DNA from: Clostridium sartagoforme
GTDB lineage: Bacteria > Bacillota > Clostridia > Clostridiales > Clostridiaceae
Assembly (NCBI RefSeq): GCF_004794105.1
Contig: NZ_SRYR01000006.1
Location: 62,001-126,000 of the forward strand
DNA length: 64,000 nt
Direction: 5' to 3'
This document shows, in pieces, positions 43,003 through 52,016 of this stretch; position 1 is the stretch's first letter; the number at the start of each line of letters is the position of its first letter. Under the pieces are notes generated by a model, which saw nothing but the letters and a program-made list of their open reading frames with translations, did no database searches and was not told the DNA's origin. The position numbers and the translations under genes are program-made.

Positions 43003-44175
43003 ATGAATAAAATAAAAAAGAATATAAGAAATGATTATTTATATAGATTTCTTTCATCCTTTGATATAACATCTGCTATTTGGGTATTGTATTTAGGGTA
43101 TAAGGGAATGAATTTAGCAGAAATAGGTTTGCTTGAAGGAATATTTCATATTACTGGTTTTATTTCAGAAATACCAACTGGAGCATTAGCCGATTTATTT
43201 GGTAGAAGAAAAATAATGATAATTGGTAGAATAACATCATTAATATCAGCAATAATAATGCTATTTTCAAATTCCTTTCTTGGATTTGCCATTGGTTTTA
43301 TATTATCAGCTTGGGGATATAATTTGAATTCAGGATCTGAGGAAGCTTTAATATACGATACACTTAAAACATTAAAAAGAGAAGATGAGTATTTAAAGAT
43401 TAATGGTAGGTTAAATTTAATAATAGAAATTTCACAGGGGTTAGCAGTATTTATAGGTGGACTTTTATCTCAAATAGATTTTTCTATAAGTTATATTACT
43501 GCAATTGTTATTGGTGTATTTTCTTTAACTGTATCTTTTAATTTTACTGAAGTTGATATAAGGGAAACTCATGAAGAAAGAGTAACGGTGATAAATCATT
43601 TTAAAACCTCAATAAATATATTGAAAAATAATAGGAGACTTTTAAATATATTAATGTACTTTCCTTTAATTTATACTTTTTCAGCAATAATATATTTTTA
43701 TGGGCAACAATTCTTAAGTGATTCAGGTTACTCAAGGGTAAGTATTTCAACAATATTTTTATTTAATGGAATACTTTCATCTTTAGGAGCAATTTTAAGT
43801 GATAAGATATATAAGAAGTTTAAATCAAAAGGATGGATTTCTATATCTATGTTAATTAGTTTGCTGATAGTATTGATGGGGTATTCAAGTAAAGAAACAA
43901 CAATATTGATTTTTGTATCTATAGGATTTCTAACTTCTATACTTCAACCTATTAGTAGTAAATTAATAAATTCTAGTGTTGAATCCAGACAAAGAGCAAC
44001 TATAATTTCAGTAGAGAGTATGTTTTACTCATTAATGATGATATTATTATTCCCTTTATGCGGATATATAGGAGATATTATTTCCTTGGAAATATCTTTT
44101 AAGCTAATTGGAGTTATAGGTTTAGCAATTACTATTGTTGAATTTTTAGTTATAAAGAAAAATAGCATAAAGTAA
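43003..44175 (+). CDS. MFS efflux transporter
   Basis: 390 residues from the ATG at 43003, preceded by TTGGAGTTG; the ATG at 42964 has no site. About twelve membrane segments, with the MFS loop GALADLFGRRKIMIIGR between helices 2 and 3 and YDTLKTLKREDEYLK following. It looks like a drug-exporter type (DHA1 or MefA-like). The attenuator-like leader supports induction by an inhibitor of translation. It is inserted between thyA-folA and dnaX. Confidence 0.88.
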   Translation: MNKIKKNIRNDYLYRFLSSFDITSAIWVLYLGYKGMNLAEIGLLEGIFHITGFISEIPTGALADLFGRRKIMIIGRITSLISAIIMLFSNSFLGFAIGFILSAWGYNLNSGSEEALIYDTLKTLKREDEYLKINGRLNLIIEISQGLAVFIGGLLSQIDFSISYITAIVIGVFSLTVSFNFTEVDIRETHEERVTVINHFKTSINILKNNRRLLNILMYFPLIYTFSAIIYFYGQQFLSDSGYSRVSISTIFLFNGILSSLGAILSDKIYKKFKSKGWISISMLISLLIVLMGYSSKETTILIFVSIGFLTSILQPISSKLINSSVESRQRATIISVESMFYSLMMILLFPLCGYIGDIISLEISFKLIGVIGLAITIVEFLVIKKNSIK

Positions 44176-44181
44176 TTTTGA

Positions 44182-44210
44182 AGAAACTCAAGTTATCTTG
44201 GGTTTCTTTT
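44182..44210 (+). terminator. Terminator
   Basis: AGAAACTCAAG/CTTGGGTTTCT stem with T run. Confidence 0.85.
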
Positions 44211-44299
44211 AAATTTATTAAGTTCTAACTTTTATTTCTTCATTAATTTTAATCTTTAGTCTATAATATAAATAAATGATAAAAATAAGGAATGATATT

Positions 44300-45916
44300 A
44301 TGGGATATACAGCTTTATATAGAGAATGGAGACCACAAAACTTTTATGATATTGTTGGTCAAGAACATATAACAACAACTGTTAAGAATCAAATACTAAA
44401 TGATAGAATAGCTCATGCTTATCTTTTCTGTGGTACTAGAGGAACTGGTAAAACAACTACAGCTAAGGTTTTCGCTAAGGCCTTAAACTGTCTTGATTTA
44501 CATGATGGAGAACCTTGTAACAAGTGTGAGATGTGTAAGAAGATAGATGAAGGGCTAGCAATAGATGTTACAGAATTAGATGCAGCTTCTAATAATGGTA
44601 TTGATAAGATCAGAGATATAATAGATGATGTTAAGTATCCACCTCAAGAAGGTAGATATAAAGTATATATAATGGACGAAGTTCACATGTTATCTACAGG
44701 TGCTGTTAATGCCTTCTTAAAAACATTAGAAGAACCACCTAAGAATGTAATATTTATATTAGCAACAACAGATCCACAAAAATTACCTATTACTATTCTT
44801 TCAAGATGTCAAAGATTTGACTTTAAAAGAATAAACAATAATGAAATAATAGGTAGACTAAGAAAGATAGTAGATGATCAAAATGCAATAGCAGATGACA
44901 AGAGTTTAAGCTTAATTGCAAGAGTTTCTGATGGGGCTATGAGAGATGCCTTAAGTATATTAGATCAAGCTATTTCAATGGGAAATGGTGCAGTAGAATA
45001 TGATACTCTTATTAATATGCTGGGCCTTGTAACTAATGATCACTTATTTACATTAACTAATGCAGTTAATCAAAGAAATGTAGAAAAGTCTATAGGAATT
45101 ATAGATGAAGTGGTTTATGCAGGTAAGGATATATATCTTTTTATAAAAGATCTTATAAGTCATTATAGAAATATTCTTATGGCTAAGGTTACTAACAATC
45201 CTGAAGATGTATTAGATATGTCTGAAGAAAACATAACTTTAATTAAGGAACAGGGCAGTAAGCTAAGAGCTGAAGAAGTTATGAGATATATAAGAATTCT
45301 TCAAGAAGCAGAAGGTAATGCAAAGATAAGTAAACAAGCAAGATTGTACTTAGAGCTTGCCATAATAAAAATGTGTAAAATAGAATATGATACATCTAAT
45401 GAAGTTATTTTAAGTAGGTTAAATAAACTTGAAGCATCCTTAAAGAATGGAAGTATCAAAGTTCAAACTGAAGTTGTAGCAGATGGAAAAGTTAAAGCAG
45501 ATGCAGCTGTTAAGGAAATAAAGAAGGAAGTAAGAAGAGAAGTTATTCACAATACTTCTGGTAATGATTCCTCTAAGGTATCTTTAAATGATATTCAAAA
45601 ATCTTGGAAAGATATATTAGAAAGAATTAAAGCTAGAAGAGCGATGATTGTTTATGCATCTTTAATTACTGGAAAACCTATAGATTGTAGCAAAGGAATT
45701 CTAACTATAGAATATGAAGAACAATATAAGTTTAATAAGGATAGATTAGAAAAACCTGAATATAGAGCATTACTTCAAGAAATACTTGCAGAGATTTTCA
45801 GAGAAGATATTAAGATAGTATTTACAGTAGAAGAAGGAAGTAGTGATGAGAAATCTACTGCAGATATGCTTCTTGAAACTTTAGGTTCTGATATGGTAGA
45901 TATACTGGATGAGTAA
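44300..45916 (+). CDS. dnaX: DNA polymerase III subunit gamma/tau
   Basis: 538 residues from the ATG at 44300, preceded by AAGGA; ATG 44276 gives an unlikely extension. Starts GYTALYREWRPQ, Walker A GTRGTGKTTTAK, four zinc Cys (CLDLHDGEPCNKCEMC), YIMDEVHMLSTGA and ATTDPQKLP, SRCQRFDF sensor region. The C-terminal third is the tau-specific part. Clamp loader of the replisome. ybaB and recR follow in the usual order. Confidence 0.96.
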   Translation: MGYTALYREWRPQNFYDIVGQEHITTTVKNQILNDRIAHAYLFCGTRGTGKTTTAKVFAKALNCLDLHDGEPCNKCEMCKKIDEGLAIDVTELDAASNNGIDKIRDIIDDVKYPPQEGRYKVYIMDEVHMLSTGAVNAFLKTLEEPPKNVIFILATTDPQKLPITILSRCQRFDFKRINNNEIIGRLRKIVDDQNAIADDKSLSLIARVSDGAMRDALSILDQAISMGNGAVEYDTLINMLGLVTNDHLFTLTNAVNQRNVEKSIGIIDEVVYAGKDIYLFIKDLISHYRNILMAKVTNNPEDVLDMSEENITLIKEQGSKLRAEEVMRYIRILQEAEGNAKISKQARLYLELAIIKMCKIEYDTSNEVILSRLNKLEASLKNGSIKVQTEVVADGKVKADAAVKEIKKEVRREVIHNTSGNDSSKVSLNDIQKSWKDILERIKARRAMIVYASLITGKPIDCSKGILTIEYEEQYKFNKDRLEKPEYRALLQEILAEIFREDIKIVFTVEEGSSDEKSTADMLLETLGSDMVDILDE

Positions 45917-45956
45917 ACCACATAAAGTGATTCTTAGAAGAACTAATCCAGACACG

Positions 45957-46006
45957 TAGCGGTGCTTAGCTCCTACTTATAGAAGTTAGGAGTGTTAGCA
46001 ATGCTA
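45957..46006 (+). terminator. Structured hairpin after dnaX
   Basis: CTCCTA-CTT-ATAG-AAG-TTAGGAG with outer pairing AGC..GCTTAG against TGTTAGC..GCT. No T tract, so it may protect the 3' end or act as a processing site rather than a classical terminator. Confidence 0.45.
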
Positions 46007-46043
46007 GTAATCGGATAAAATAAGCTTTAATTAAGTATAATAA

Positions 46044-46150
46044 AAAAGATCGATGCTTTCAATTAATGTAATTTACTTTAAAATTATTTTTCACTTAAAA
46101 TTCTATAAGATTGCAATATGCAAAATATTTATTGAAACATATATATTAAT
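46044..46150 (+). repeat. Repeat family A, copy 4
   Basis: AAAAGATCGATGCTTTCAAT, TAATGTAATTTACTTTAAAA, TTATTTTTCACTTAAAATT, and TATTTATTGAAACATATATA. Ends 78 bases before ybaB, usual orientation. No B copy is attached. Confidence 0.85.
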
Positions 46151-46227
46151 AATGTTATAAATATAGTAAAATAAATGAAAATACTATATAATTAAAAATA
46201 GATTTTTATGATAAGGAGGATGTTTTT

Positions 46228-46572
46228 ATGGCAAGAGGAGGATTCCCAGGCGGATTTGGGGGAGGAAATATGAATAACCTAATGAAGCAAGCTCAAAAAC
46301 TTCAAAAGGAAATGGAGCAAATGCAAAAGGACCTAGAAACTAAAGAATATGAGGTTTCAGTAGGTGGCGGAGCTGTAGTTGTAAAAGCAAATGGAAAGAA
46401 AGAATTACTTTCTATTAACATAAAGCCTGAAGTTGTAGATGCAGATGATGTAGAAATGTTAGAAGACTTAGTTCTTAGTGCAGTTAATGAAGCATTAAGA
46501 AAGTCTGAAGAAGAAAGTGCAGAGAAAATGGGTAAATTAACTGGTGGAATGAATATACCAGGATTATTCTAA
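46228..46572 (+). CDS. YbaB/EbfC family nucleoid-associated protein
   Basis: 114 residues, ATG behind AAGGAGGATG. Gly-rich start ([19 protein letters not shown]), long helix ([19 protein letters not shown]), then [13 protein letters not shown] and [13 protein letters not shown]. EbfC-type proteins bind DNA as dimers. Always found between dnaX and recR; here repeat A splits it from dnaX. Confidence 0.95.
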   Translation: MARGGFPGGFGGGNMNNLMKQAQKLQKEMEQMQKDLETKEYEVSVGGGAVVVKANGKKELLSINIKPEVVDADDVEMLEDLVLSAVNEALRKSEEESAEKMGKLTGGMNIPGLF

Positions 46573-46603
46573 TTTTATATATTATGTTTAATATAGTCCA
46601 ATA

Positions 46604-46726
46604 AAAGGGCTGTGGCACAAATAGTTCAAATTAAGAATTAAAAATTAAAAATTACTAAAATTAATTTCTTTTCAAAACTCCTTCGGGAGTTTTTTCATTA
46701 ATTTTTCATTGTGCGATAGAACCTTT
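46604..46726. repeat. Repeat family C, copy 5
   Basis: Ends GGGCTGTGGCACAA and TTGTGCGATAGAACC are inverted. The core is AATTACTAAAATTAATTTC, then AAACTCCTTCGGGAGTTTTTT, a small terminator-like hairpin. It fills the gap between ybaB and recR. Confidence 0.8.
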
Positions 46727-46757
46727 TATATATTCAATTGACAGAAAGGGTGATTAT

Positions 46758-47354
46758 ATGGATTTTTATCCAGTAGCTATAGAAAAACTTATTGAAGAGT
46801 TTGCAAAGTTGCCAAGTATTGGGCAAAAAACAGCTCAAAGGCTTGCTTTACATGTTTTAAATCTTCCAGCTGATGAGGTTAGAGAATTTGCAGATGCTTT
46901 AGTTAAAGCTAGGGGAACAATAAAATATTGTTCAATATGTGGGAACTTCACAGATTCAGATCCATGTGCAATATGTGCTAATCCTAATAGAGATAAGGAT
47001 GTTATTTGTGTTGTAGAACAACCTAAGGACATAATGACTATGGAAAAAGTAAAAGAATTTAATGGTACATATCATGTGCTTCATGGTAACTTGTCGCCAA
47101 TGCAAGGAAGAGGTCCACAAGATATAAGAATTAGAGAATTAGTTGCAAGAATGAGTGCAGATGTAAAAGAAGTTATTATTGCAACAAATCCTAATATTGA
47201 AGGTGAAGCTACAGCAATGTATATTTCAAGAATTTTAAAACCATTAGATATTAAGGTAACTAGAATAGCATCAGGAATTCCTGTTGGTGGAGACTTAGAG
47301 TATGCTGATGAAGTAACTTTATCTAAGGCCCTTGAGGGGAGAAAAGAGATTTAA
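46758..47354 (+). CDS. recR: Recombination mediator RecR
   Basis: 198 residues, ATG behind GAAAGGGTG. Helix-hairpin-helix [20 protein letters not shown], four-Cys zinc finger [16 protein letters not shown], Toprim domain ([22 protein letters not shown]), Walker-B-like end. Works with RecO/RecF to load RecA at gaps. Confidence 0.97.
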   Translation: MDFYPVAIEKLIEEFAKLPSIGQKTAQRLALHVLNLPADEVREFADALVKARGTIKYCSICGNFTDSDPCAICANPNRDKDVICVVEQPKDIMTMEKVKEFNGTYHVLHGNLSPMQGRGPQDIRIRELVARMSADVKEVIIATNPNIEGEATAMYISRILKPLDIKVTRIASGIPVGGDLEYADEVTLSKALEGRKEI

Positions 47355-47369
47355 GTAAAGGGTGAATAT

Positions 47370-48905
47370 ATGAGTAAATTATTAAAATTTCTATTTAGTA
47401 GAATGGTAATTGTAGGGTTACTAATACTTATTCAAGTAGGTATATTAGCTTTTACTATTTGGACTTTATCTGAATCCTTTGTTTATTTATATGTATTATT
47501 CACTACTCTTAGCATAGTGGTTGTAATATATATAATGAGCCAAAAAGATAATCCATCTTTTAAACTGGCATGGATAATACCTGTATCCTTAGTACCTGTT
47601 TTTGGAGGATTGTTTTATTTAATTTTTGGATTAAGGAGAACAACAAAAAGGTTTAGAGGAAGAATAAATAAGATTCATACAGAAGGAGCTAAATATTTAG
47701 AACAAGATCCTGAAGTATTTAAGGAAATTGAAAAGGAAGACAAATCAATTTCTAATCAAGTAAAATATTTAAATAAGTATGCAGCAGCGCCAATATACAA
47801 AAATACCCATACTAAATACTTGTCACCTGGAGAAGAATTTTTTGAAGAACTAAAAAAAGAGCTTAAGAAAGCTAAGAAGTATATATTTATGGAGTACTTT
47901 ATAATTCGAGAAGGAAAGATGTGGGATAGCATTCTTGAAATTCTTGAAGAAAAAGTAAAGGAAGGGGTAGATGTTAGGCTTATATATGATGATATGGGAT
48001 GCCTTAGAACATTACCTTATAAGTATTATGAAAAACTAAGGAAAATGGGTATTAAGTGCTTAGTATTTAACCCATTTGTACCATTTTTATCAGTTATAAT
48101 GAATCATAGAGATCATAGAAAAATAACTGTGATAGATGGACATACAGCCTTTACTGGAGGTATAAATTTAGCTGATGAATATATAAATGAAGTAGTTAGA
48201 TTTGGACATTGGAAGGATGCTTCTATTGTGTTAAAAGGTGAAGCGGTATGGAATCTTACTATGATGTTCTTGCATGCTTGGGAGTTTAACTGTGGAGAAA
48301 AAGAAGACTATAATAAATATAGGCCACATGTTAATTATGAAGGAGCTTTTGAGGATGATGGATATGTTCAGCCTTATGGAGATAGTCCATTAGATGATGA
48401 AACCGTAGGTGAATATGTTTATTTAAATATTATAAATAAGGCTAAAGATTATATTTATATAAATACTCCTTATTTAATAGTAGATAATGAACTAGTAACT
48501 GCATTAACTTTAGCAGCAAAAAGTGGAGTTGAGGTAATAATAGTTACTCCTCATATAGAAGATAAGTGGTATGTTCACTTAGTTACTAGAGCTTACTATG
48601 CTCAGTTAATTGAAGCAGGCATTAAGATATATGAATATACTCCTGGATTTATTCACTCAAAAACCTTTGTATCAGATGATAAGATAGGAGTAGTTGGTTC
48701 TATTAATATGGATTATAGAAGCCTTTATTTACATTTTGAATGTGGAGTGTTTTTATATAAGACTAAGTCAGTAATGGAAATAAAGAAAGACTTCTTAGAA
48801 ACATTAGATCAGTGTCAATTAATGACCTTAGAAGATTGTTACAATGAAAAGTGGTATAAGAAATTATTAGCAGCAGTAATTAGGGTTTTTGCACCTTTGT
48901 TATAG
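47370..48905 (+). CDS. cls: Cardiolipin synthase
   Basis: 511 residues, ATG 15 bases after recR. Two N-terminal membrane helices with KLAWIIPVSLVPVFGGLFYL, then two phospholipase D domains with HRDHRKITVIDG (about residue 248) and HSKTFVSDDKIG (about 430). It joins two phosphatidylglycerol molecules into cardiolipin. It is likely transcribed with recR. Confidence 0.95.
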   Translation: MSKLLKFLFSRMVIVGLLILIQVGILAFTIWTLSESFVYLYVLFTTLSIVVVIYIMSQKDNPSFKLAWIIPVSLVPVFGGLFYLIFGLRRTTKRFRGRINKIHTEGAKYLEQDPEVFKEIEKEDKSISNQVKYLNKYAAAPIYKNTHTKYLSPGEEFFEELKKELKKAKKYIFMEYFIIREGKMWDSILEILEEKVKEGVDVRLIYDDMGCLRTLPYKYYEKLRKMGIKCLVFNPFVPFLSVIMNHRDHRKITVIDGHTAFTGGINLADEYINEVVRFGHWKDASIVLKGEAVWNLTMMFLHAWEFNCGEKEDYNKYRPHVNYEGAFEDDGYVQPYGDSPLDDETVGEYVYLNIINKAKDYIYINTPYLIVDNELVTALTLAAKSGVEVIIVTPHIEDKWYVHLVTRAYYAQLIEAGIKIYEYTPGFIHSKTFVSDDKIGVVGSINMDYRSLYLHFECGVFLYKTKSVMEIKKDFLETLDQCQLMTLEDCYNEKWYKKLLAAVIRVFAPLL

Positions 48906-49028
48906 ATAGTATAAATTTATTAAATAGCATTAAATAAGTATATAATATTGGTTAAAAGTTTTTTCCTTCTGAATAATTATCCTAAAAGTGGATAGTACTT
49001 AAATATACAATATTTAGGAGGGAAAGCA

Positions 49029-49286
49029 ATGAATAAAAATATAATTTTAGATTTATTACTAAGAAATACAGAGAAAAGTAAAAAAGAGCATAGTGAAGAG
49101 GATATAGCTCTATTAAATAATATTAAAGAAACTATTTCAGAAATGGAAGTAGCTAGAGCTTTATTTGATTATGTAAGTGATCCTAAATTAGTTGAATTAG
49201 CCATATATGCTGAAGATACAGCAAGAACAAGATATGATTATTTAATAAGTGTTGCAAAGCGTCGTGACTTAAGAATGATAGAATAA
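49029..49286 (+). CDS. DUF2508 family protein (YaaL-like)
   Basis: 85 residues, ATG behind TTTAGGAGGGAAA. A small helical protein (LNNIKETISEMEVARALFDYV, ELAIYAEDTARTRYDYLI) that in Bacillus sits between recR and bofA as yaaL; it holds the same place here. Function unknown. Confidence 0.85.
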   Translation: MNKNIILDLLLRNTEKSKKEHSEEDIALLNNIKETISEMEVARALFDYVSDPKLVELAIYAEDTARTRYDYLISVAKRRDLRMIE

Positions 49287-49326
49287 TATGTTATACTGAA
49301 GAATAAGATAAACTGGAGGGGATGTT

Positions 49327-49575
49327 ATGGATGTTAATTTAATAATATATGGATTGATAGGGCTGGTATTATTATATTTAGTTATTAAGCTTTTAAAATG
49401 GCCGTTAAAAATATTAATAAATGGTGTAATTGGAATAGTATTATTATACTTAGCTAATGTTCTAGGTTCATACTTTGGTTTTGCCATAGCAATAAATTGG
49501 GTTACTGCATTAATAGCAGGATTTTTAGGAGTACCAGGAGTGATTTTTCTGGTTATATTTCAAATGTTTCTATAG
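49327..49575 (+). CDS. bofA: Pro-sigma-K processing inhibitor BofA family protein
   Basis: 82 residues, almost wholly hydrophobic with two or three membrane segments (LIGLVLLYLVIKLLKWPL, GLPV-like end GVPGVIFLVIFQMFL). BofA holds SpoIVFB inactive until engulfment is complete in sporulation. ATG behind CTGGAGGGG. Its place after recR/yaaL is conserved in spore formers, supporting a spore-forming host. Confidence 0.88.
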   Translation: MDVNLIIYGLIGLVLLYLVIKLLKWPLKILINGVIGIVLLYLANVLGSYFGFAIAINWVTALIAGFLGVPGVIFLVIFQMFL

Positions 49576-49583
49576 AGTATTAA

Positions 49584-49603
49584 GAGCTGTCTAAGGACAG
49601 CTC
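49584..49603 (+). terminator. Terminator after bofA
   Basis: GAGCTGTC/GACAGCTC stem; repeat C copy 6 begins here. Confidence 0.7.
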
Positions 49604-49700
49604 AATTAATAATTAACAATGAATAGTTATTTATGCACTTCCTTAGGAATTACTAAAACAATTTGGTTTTGAAAACTCCTAAGGGAGTTTTTTTTATCAT
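49584..49700. repeat. Repeat family C, copy 6
   Basis: Contains TCAATTAATAATTAACAATG, AGGAATTACTAAAACAATTT and AAACTCCTAAGGGAGTTTTT, close to copies 2 and 5. Confidence 0.7.
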
Positions 49701-49980
49701 ATATAATAAAAACTGCCTAAATGATCAGTACTAGACTTTAAGATTTAAAGAATAAATCTAATTAGTAAAAAGAAAAAGCTGTTGTATAATGAATATTCAT
49801 TTTCAACAGCATTAGTCTATATAGATGGGAGTTAGAAGTTTTATACCAAAAAGTGAAAAGCTTCTTATAGAAACACAATATGAGAAGAGATAAAAAATGG
49901 TTACTAATAATTAATTGAAATATGGTAAAATATTATTATTAAAGTAACATTATATTATGCAAAAGAAGGAGAAATATATT
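49701..49980. other. Gap before the Cys-rich gene
   Basis: About 280 bases without a credible ORF. An imperfect hairpin at 49778-49810 (GCTGTTG/CAACAGC around ATGAATATTCAT) is the only structure seen. Confidence 0.4.
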
Positions 49981-50157
49981 ATGCCAGCTGGAAATGGAGT
50001 TAATTGCAAATATTGTCCTTATTATAAGAAAAGCTGTAATGGAGATGATAAAAGTTGTTTATGTTATAAGTGTCCAAGGCATCTAGGACAATGTATGTGT
50101 GTTAAATATTGCAGAGAGACAGAATCTATTTTAATTTTTGATGAAGAATATAAATAA
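49981..50157 (+). CDS. Small Cys-rich protein
   Basis: 58 residues from the ATG at 49981, nine bases after AAGGAG; the ATG at 49957 lacks a site. Nine Cys in CKYCPYYKKSC, CLCYKCPRHLGQC and MCVKYC suggest one or two zinc or iron-sulfur sites. Sequences like this are common in clostridia, but I cannot name the family. It is 12 bases before mscL and likely co-transcribed with it. Confidence 0.75.
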   Translation: MPAGNGVNCKYCPYYKKSCNGDDKSCLCYKCPRHLGQCMCVKYCRETESILIFDEEYK

Positions 50158-50169
50158 GGAGGATTAGAA

Positions 50170-50616
50170 ATGAAGGATAAAGGAAAAAAGTTTTTACAAG
50201 AGTTTAAAGAATTTGCTATGAAAGGAAATGTACTAGACTTAGCAATTGGGGTAGTTATGGGGGGAGCTTTCAATAAGATAGTTTCTTCATTAGTTGAGAA
50301 TATAATAATGCCTTTAGTTGGATTATTAATAGGTGGAGTAAAATTTGAGGATTTAACTTATGTATTTAACATAGGGATAGGAGAAGCTGAGATAAAGTAT
50401 GGAATATTTATTCAAAATGTAGTGGACTTCATAATTATAGCCTTTTCTATATTCGTATTTATTAAGGTTGTAGCTAAGTTAAATAGAAAGAAAGAAGAAG
50501 AGGAAGTAGAGGAAGAATCACCAGCTGAAGCTGAATTAACTGCTGAGCAAGTATTATTAACAGAGATAAGAGATATATTAAAAGATAGTAAAAAGCAAGA
50601 TAATGTAGAAGTTTAG
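50170..50616 (+). CDS. mscL: Large-conductance mechanosensitive channel
   Basis: 148 residues, ATG behind [30 protein letters not shown] first helix, a second membrane helix ([18 protein letters not shown]), then a Glu-rich cytoplasmic bundle. It opens as a wide pore under osmotic downshock. The Cys-rich gene precedes it. Confidence 0.96.
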   Translation: MKDKGKKFLQEFKEFAMKGNVLDLAIGVVMGGAFNKIVSSLVENIIMPLVGLLIGGVKFEDLTYVFNIGIGEAEIKYGIFIQNVVDFIIIAFSIFVFIKVVAKLNRKKEEEEVEEESPAEAELTAEQVLLTEIRDILKDSKKQDNVEV

Positions 50617-50809
50617 TTAGCATAACACAATAAAAAAATTATTTGGGGCTGTTAATTTGTACATTAATAGTGAAATATTTGTAGAATTTTGAATATTCTT
50701 TCAAAAAATTTAACAAAGTAGTTGTTAAATATATGGAAAAGTAGTAAAATTAACAATAAAATAAACAATCAATAAGCAATAAAAAAATATTAAATGGGGG
50801 AGAAACACA

Positions 50810-51886
50810 ATGCACAAAAAGCTATTTATTCCGGGGCCTGTTGAAGTAAGACCTGATGTCTTAGAGCAACTATCAAGGCCTATGATAGGTCATAGAAGCA
50901 AGGATGCTTCAGCGCTTCAAAGAAGAATAAGTGATAACTTAAGAAAAGTCTTCTTTACTGAAAGCGAAATATTATTATCTACTACTTCAGGTAGTGGACT
51001 TATGGAGGGTGCTATTAGATCTTGCACAGCCAAAAAAGCAGCTGTATTTTCCGTTGGGGCATTCGGAAAAAGATGGTATGAAATGGCTATATCTAATAAC
51101 GTTCCTGCAGATTTATTTGAAGTAGAGTTAGGACAAGCTATAACACCAGAAATGGTTGACAAAGAATTAGCAACAGGACAATATGACTTAGTTGCAGTAA
51201 CTCATAATGAAACATCTACAGGAGTAATGAATCCTATTAAAGAAATAGGTGAAGTAGTTAAGAAATATCCTGAAATTGTATTTATAGTTGATACAGTAAG
51301 TTCGGCAGCAGGTACTAAGATTGAAGTAGACAATTGGGGAATTGATGTATGTATAACTTCATCACAAAAGGCACTAGGATTGCCTCCAGGACTTGCAGTA
51401 TGTACTTTCTCTAATAAAGCAAAAGAAAGAGCTGAGAAAGTAAAAAATAGAGGATTCTATTTAGACTTACTATCTTTATATAATTTTATTCAAAAAAAGG
51501 ACTACCAATATCCTTCAACACCATCTATTCCACATATGCATGCATTAGATTATCAACTAGACTATATTCTTAATAAGGAAGGTTTAGAAAATAGGTTTGC
51601 AAGACATATTGAATTAGCTGAAGTTGTAAGAGCTTGGGGTAGAAAGTACTTTGAATTATTACCAGAAGATAAATATTTATCAAATACTGTAACAACAATT
51701 AAGAATACTAGAAATATAGATGTTGCTGCATTAAATAAAGAATTAGGAGAAAGAGGTTTCCAAATTTCTAACGGATACGGTAGCTTAAAAGGAAAGACAT
51801 TTAGAATTGCTCATATGGCTGACTGTCAAATGGAAGATATTCAAGAACTATTAAGCAATATTAATGATATTTTAGGCTTGGAATAG
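50810..51886 (+). CDS. Class V aminotransferase, likely phosphoserine transaminase role
   Basis: 358 residues, ATG behind TGGGGGAGAAAC. Starts KLFIPGPVEVRPDVL; PLP Lys lies in SSQKALGLPPG; VTHNETSTGVMNP and DTVSSAAG are the cofactor-binding parts. Close to alanine-glyoxylate/serine-pyruvate aminotransferases. Because serA follows, it probably makes phosphoserine (SerC role). A hairpin at 51941-51970 lies between it and serA. Confidence 0.92.
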   Translation: MHKKLFIPGPVEVRPDVLEQLSRPMIGHRSKDASALQRRISDNLRKVFFTESEILLSTTSGSGLMEGAIRSCTAKKAAVFSVGAFGKRWYEMAISNNVPADLFEVELGQAITPEMVDKELATGQYDLVAVTHNETSTGVMNPIKEIGEVVKKYPEIVFIVDTVSSAAGTKIEVDNWGIDVCITSSQKALGLPPGLAVCTFSNKAKERAEKVKNRGFYLDLLSLYNFIQKKDYQYPSTPSIPHMHALDYQLDYILNKEGLENRFARHIELAEVVRAWGRKYFELLPEDKYLSNTVTTIKNTRNIDVAALNKELGERGFQISNGYGSLKGKTFRIAHMADCQMEDIQELLSNINDILGLE

Positions 51887-51940
51887 TATAGATAAAGTTT
51901 AGTATTACTACTAAAGGAAGTTTGGACAATGATATAAGGA

Positions 51941-51970
51941 TAAGAGTTTAGGCTAAGGTCTAAACTCTTA
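51941..51970 (+). terminator. Intra-operon hairpin
   Basis: A perfect 11-pair stem TAAGAGTTTAG/CTAAACTCTTA between the aminotransferase gene and serA, with no T tract; it may tune or process the mRNA. Confidence 0.5.
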
Positions 51971-52016
51971 TTAGCATAGTAAATATAATTATTTTTAAAA
52001 AATAGGGGGCAAAAAA

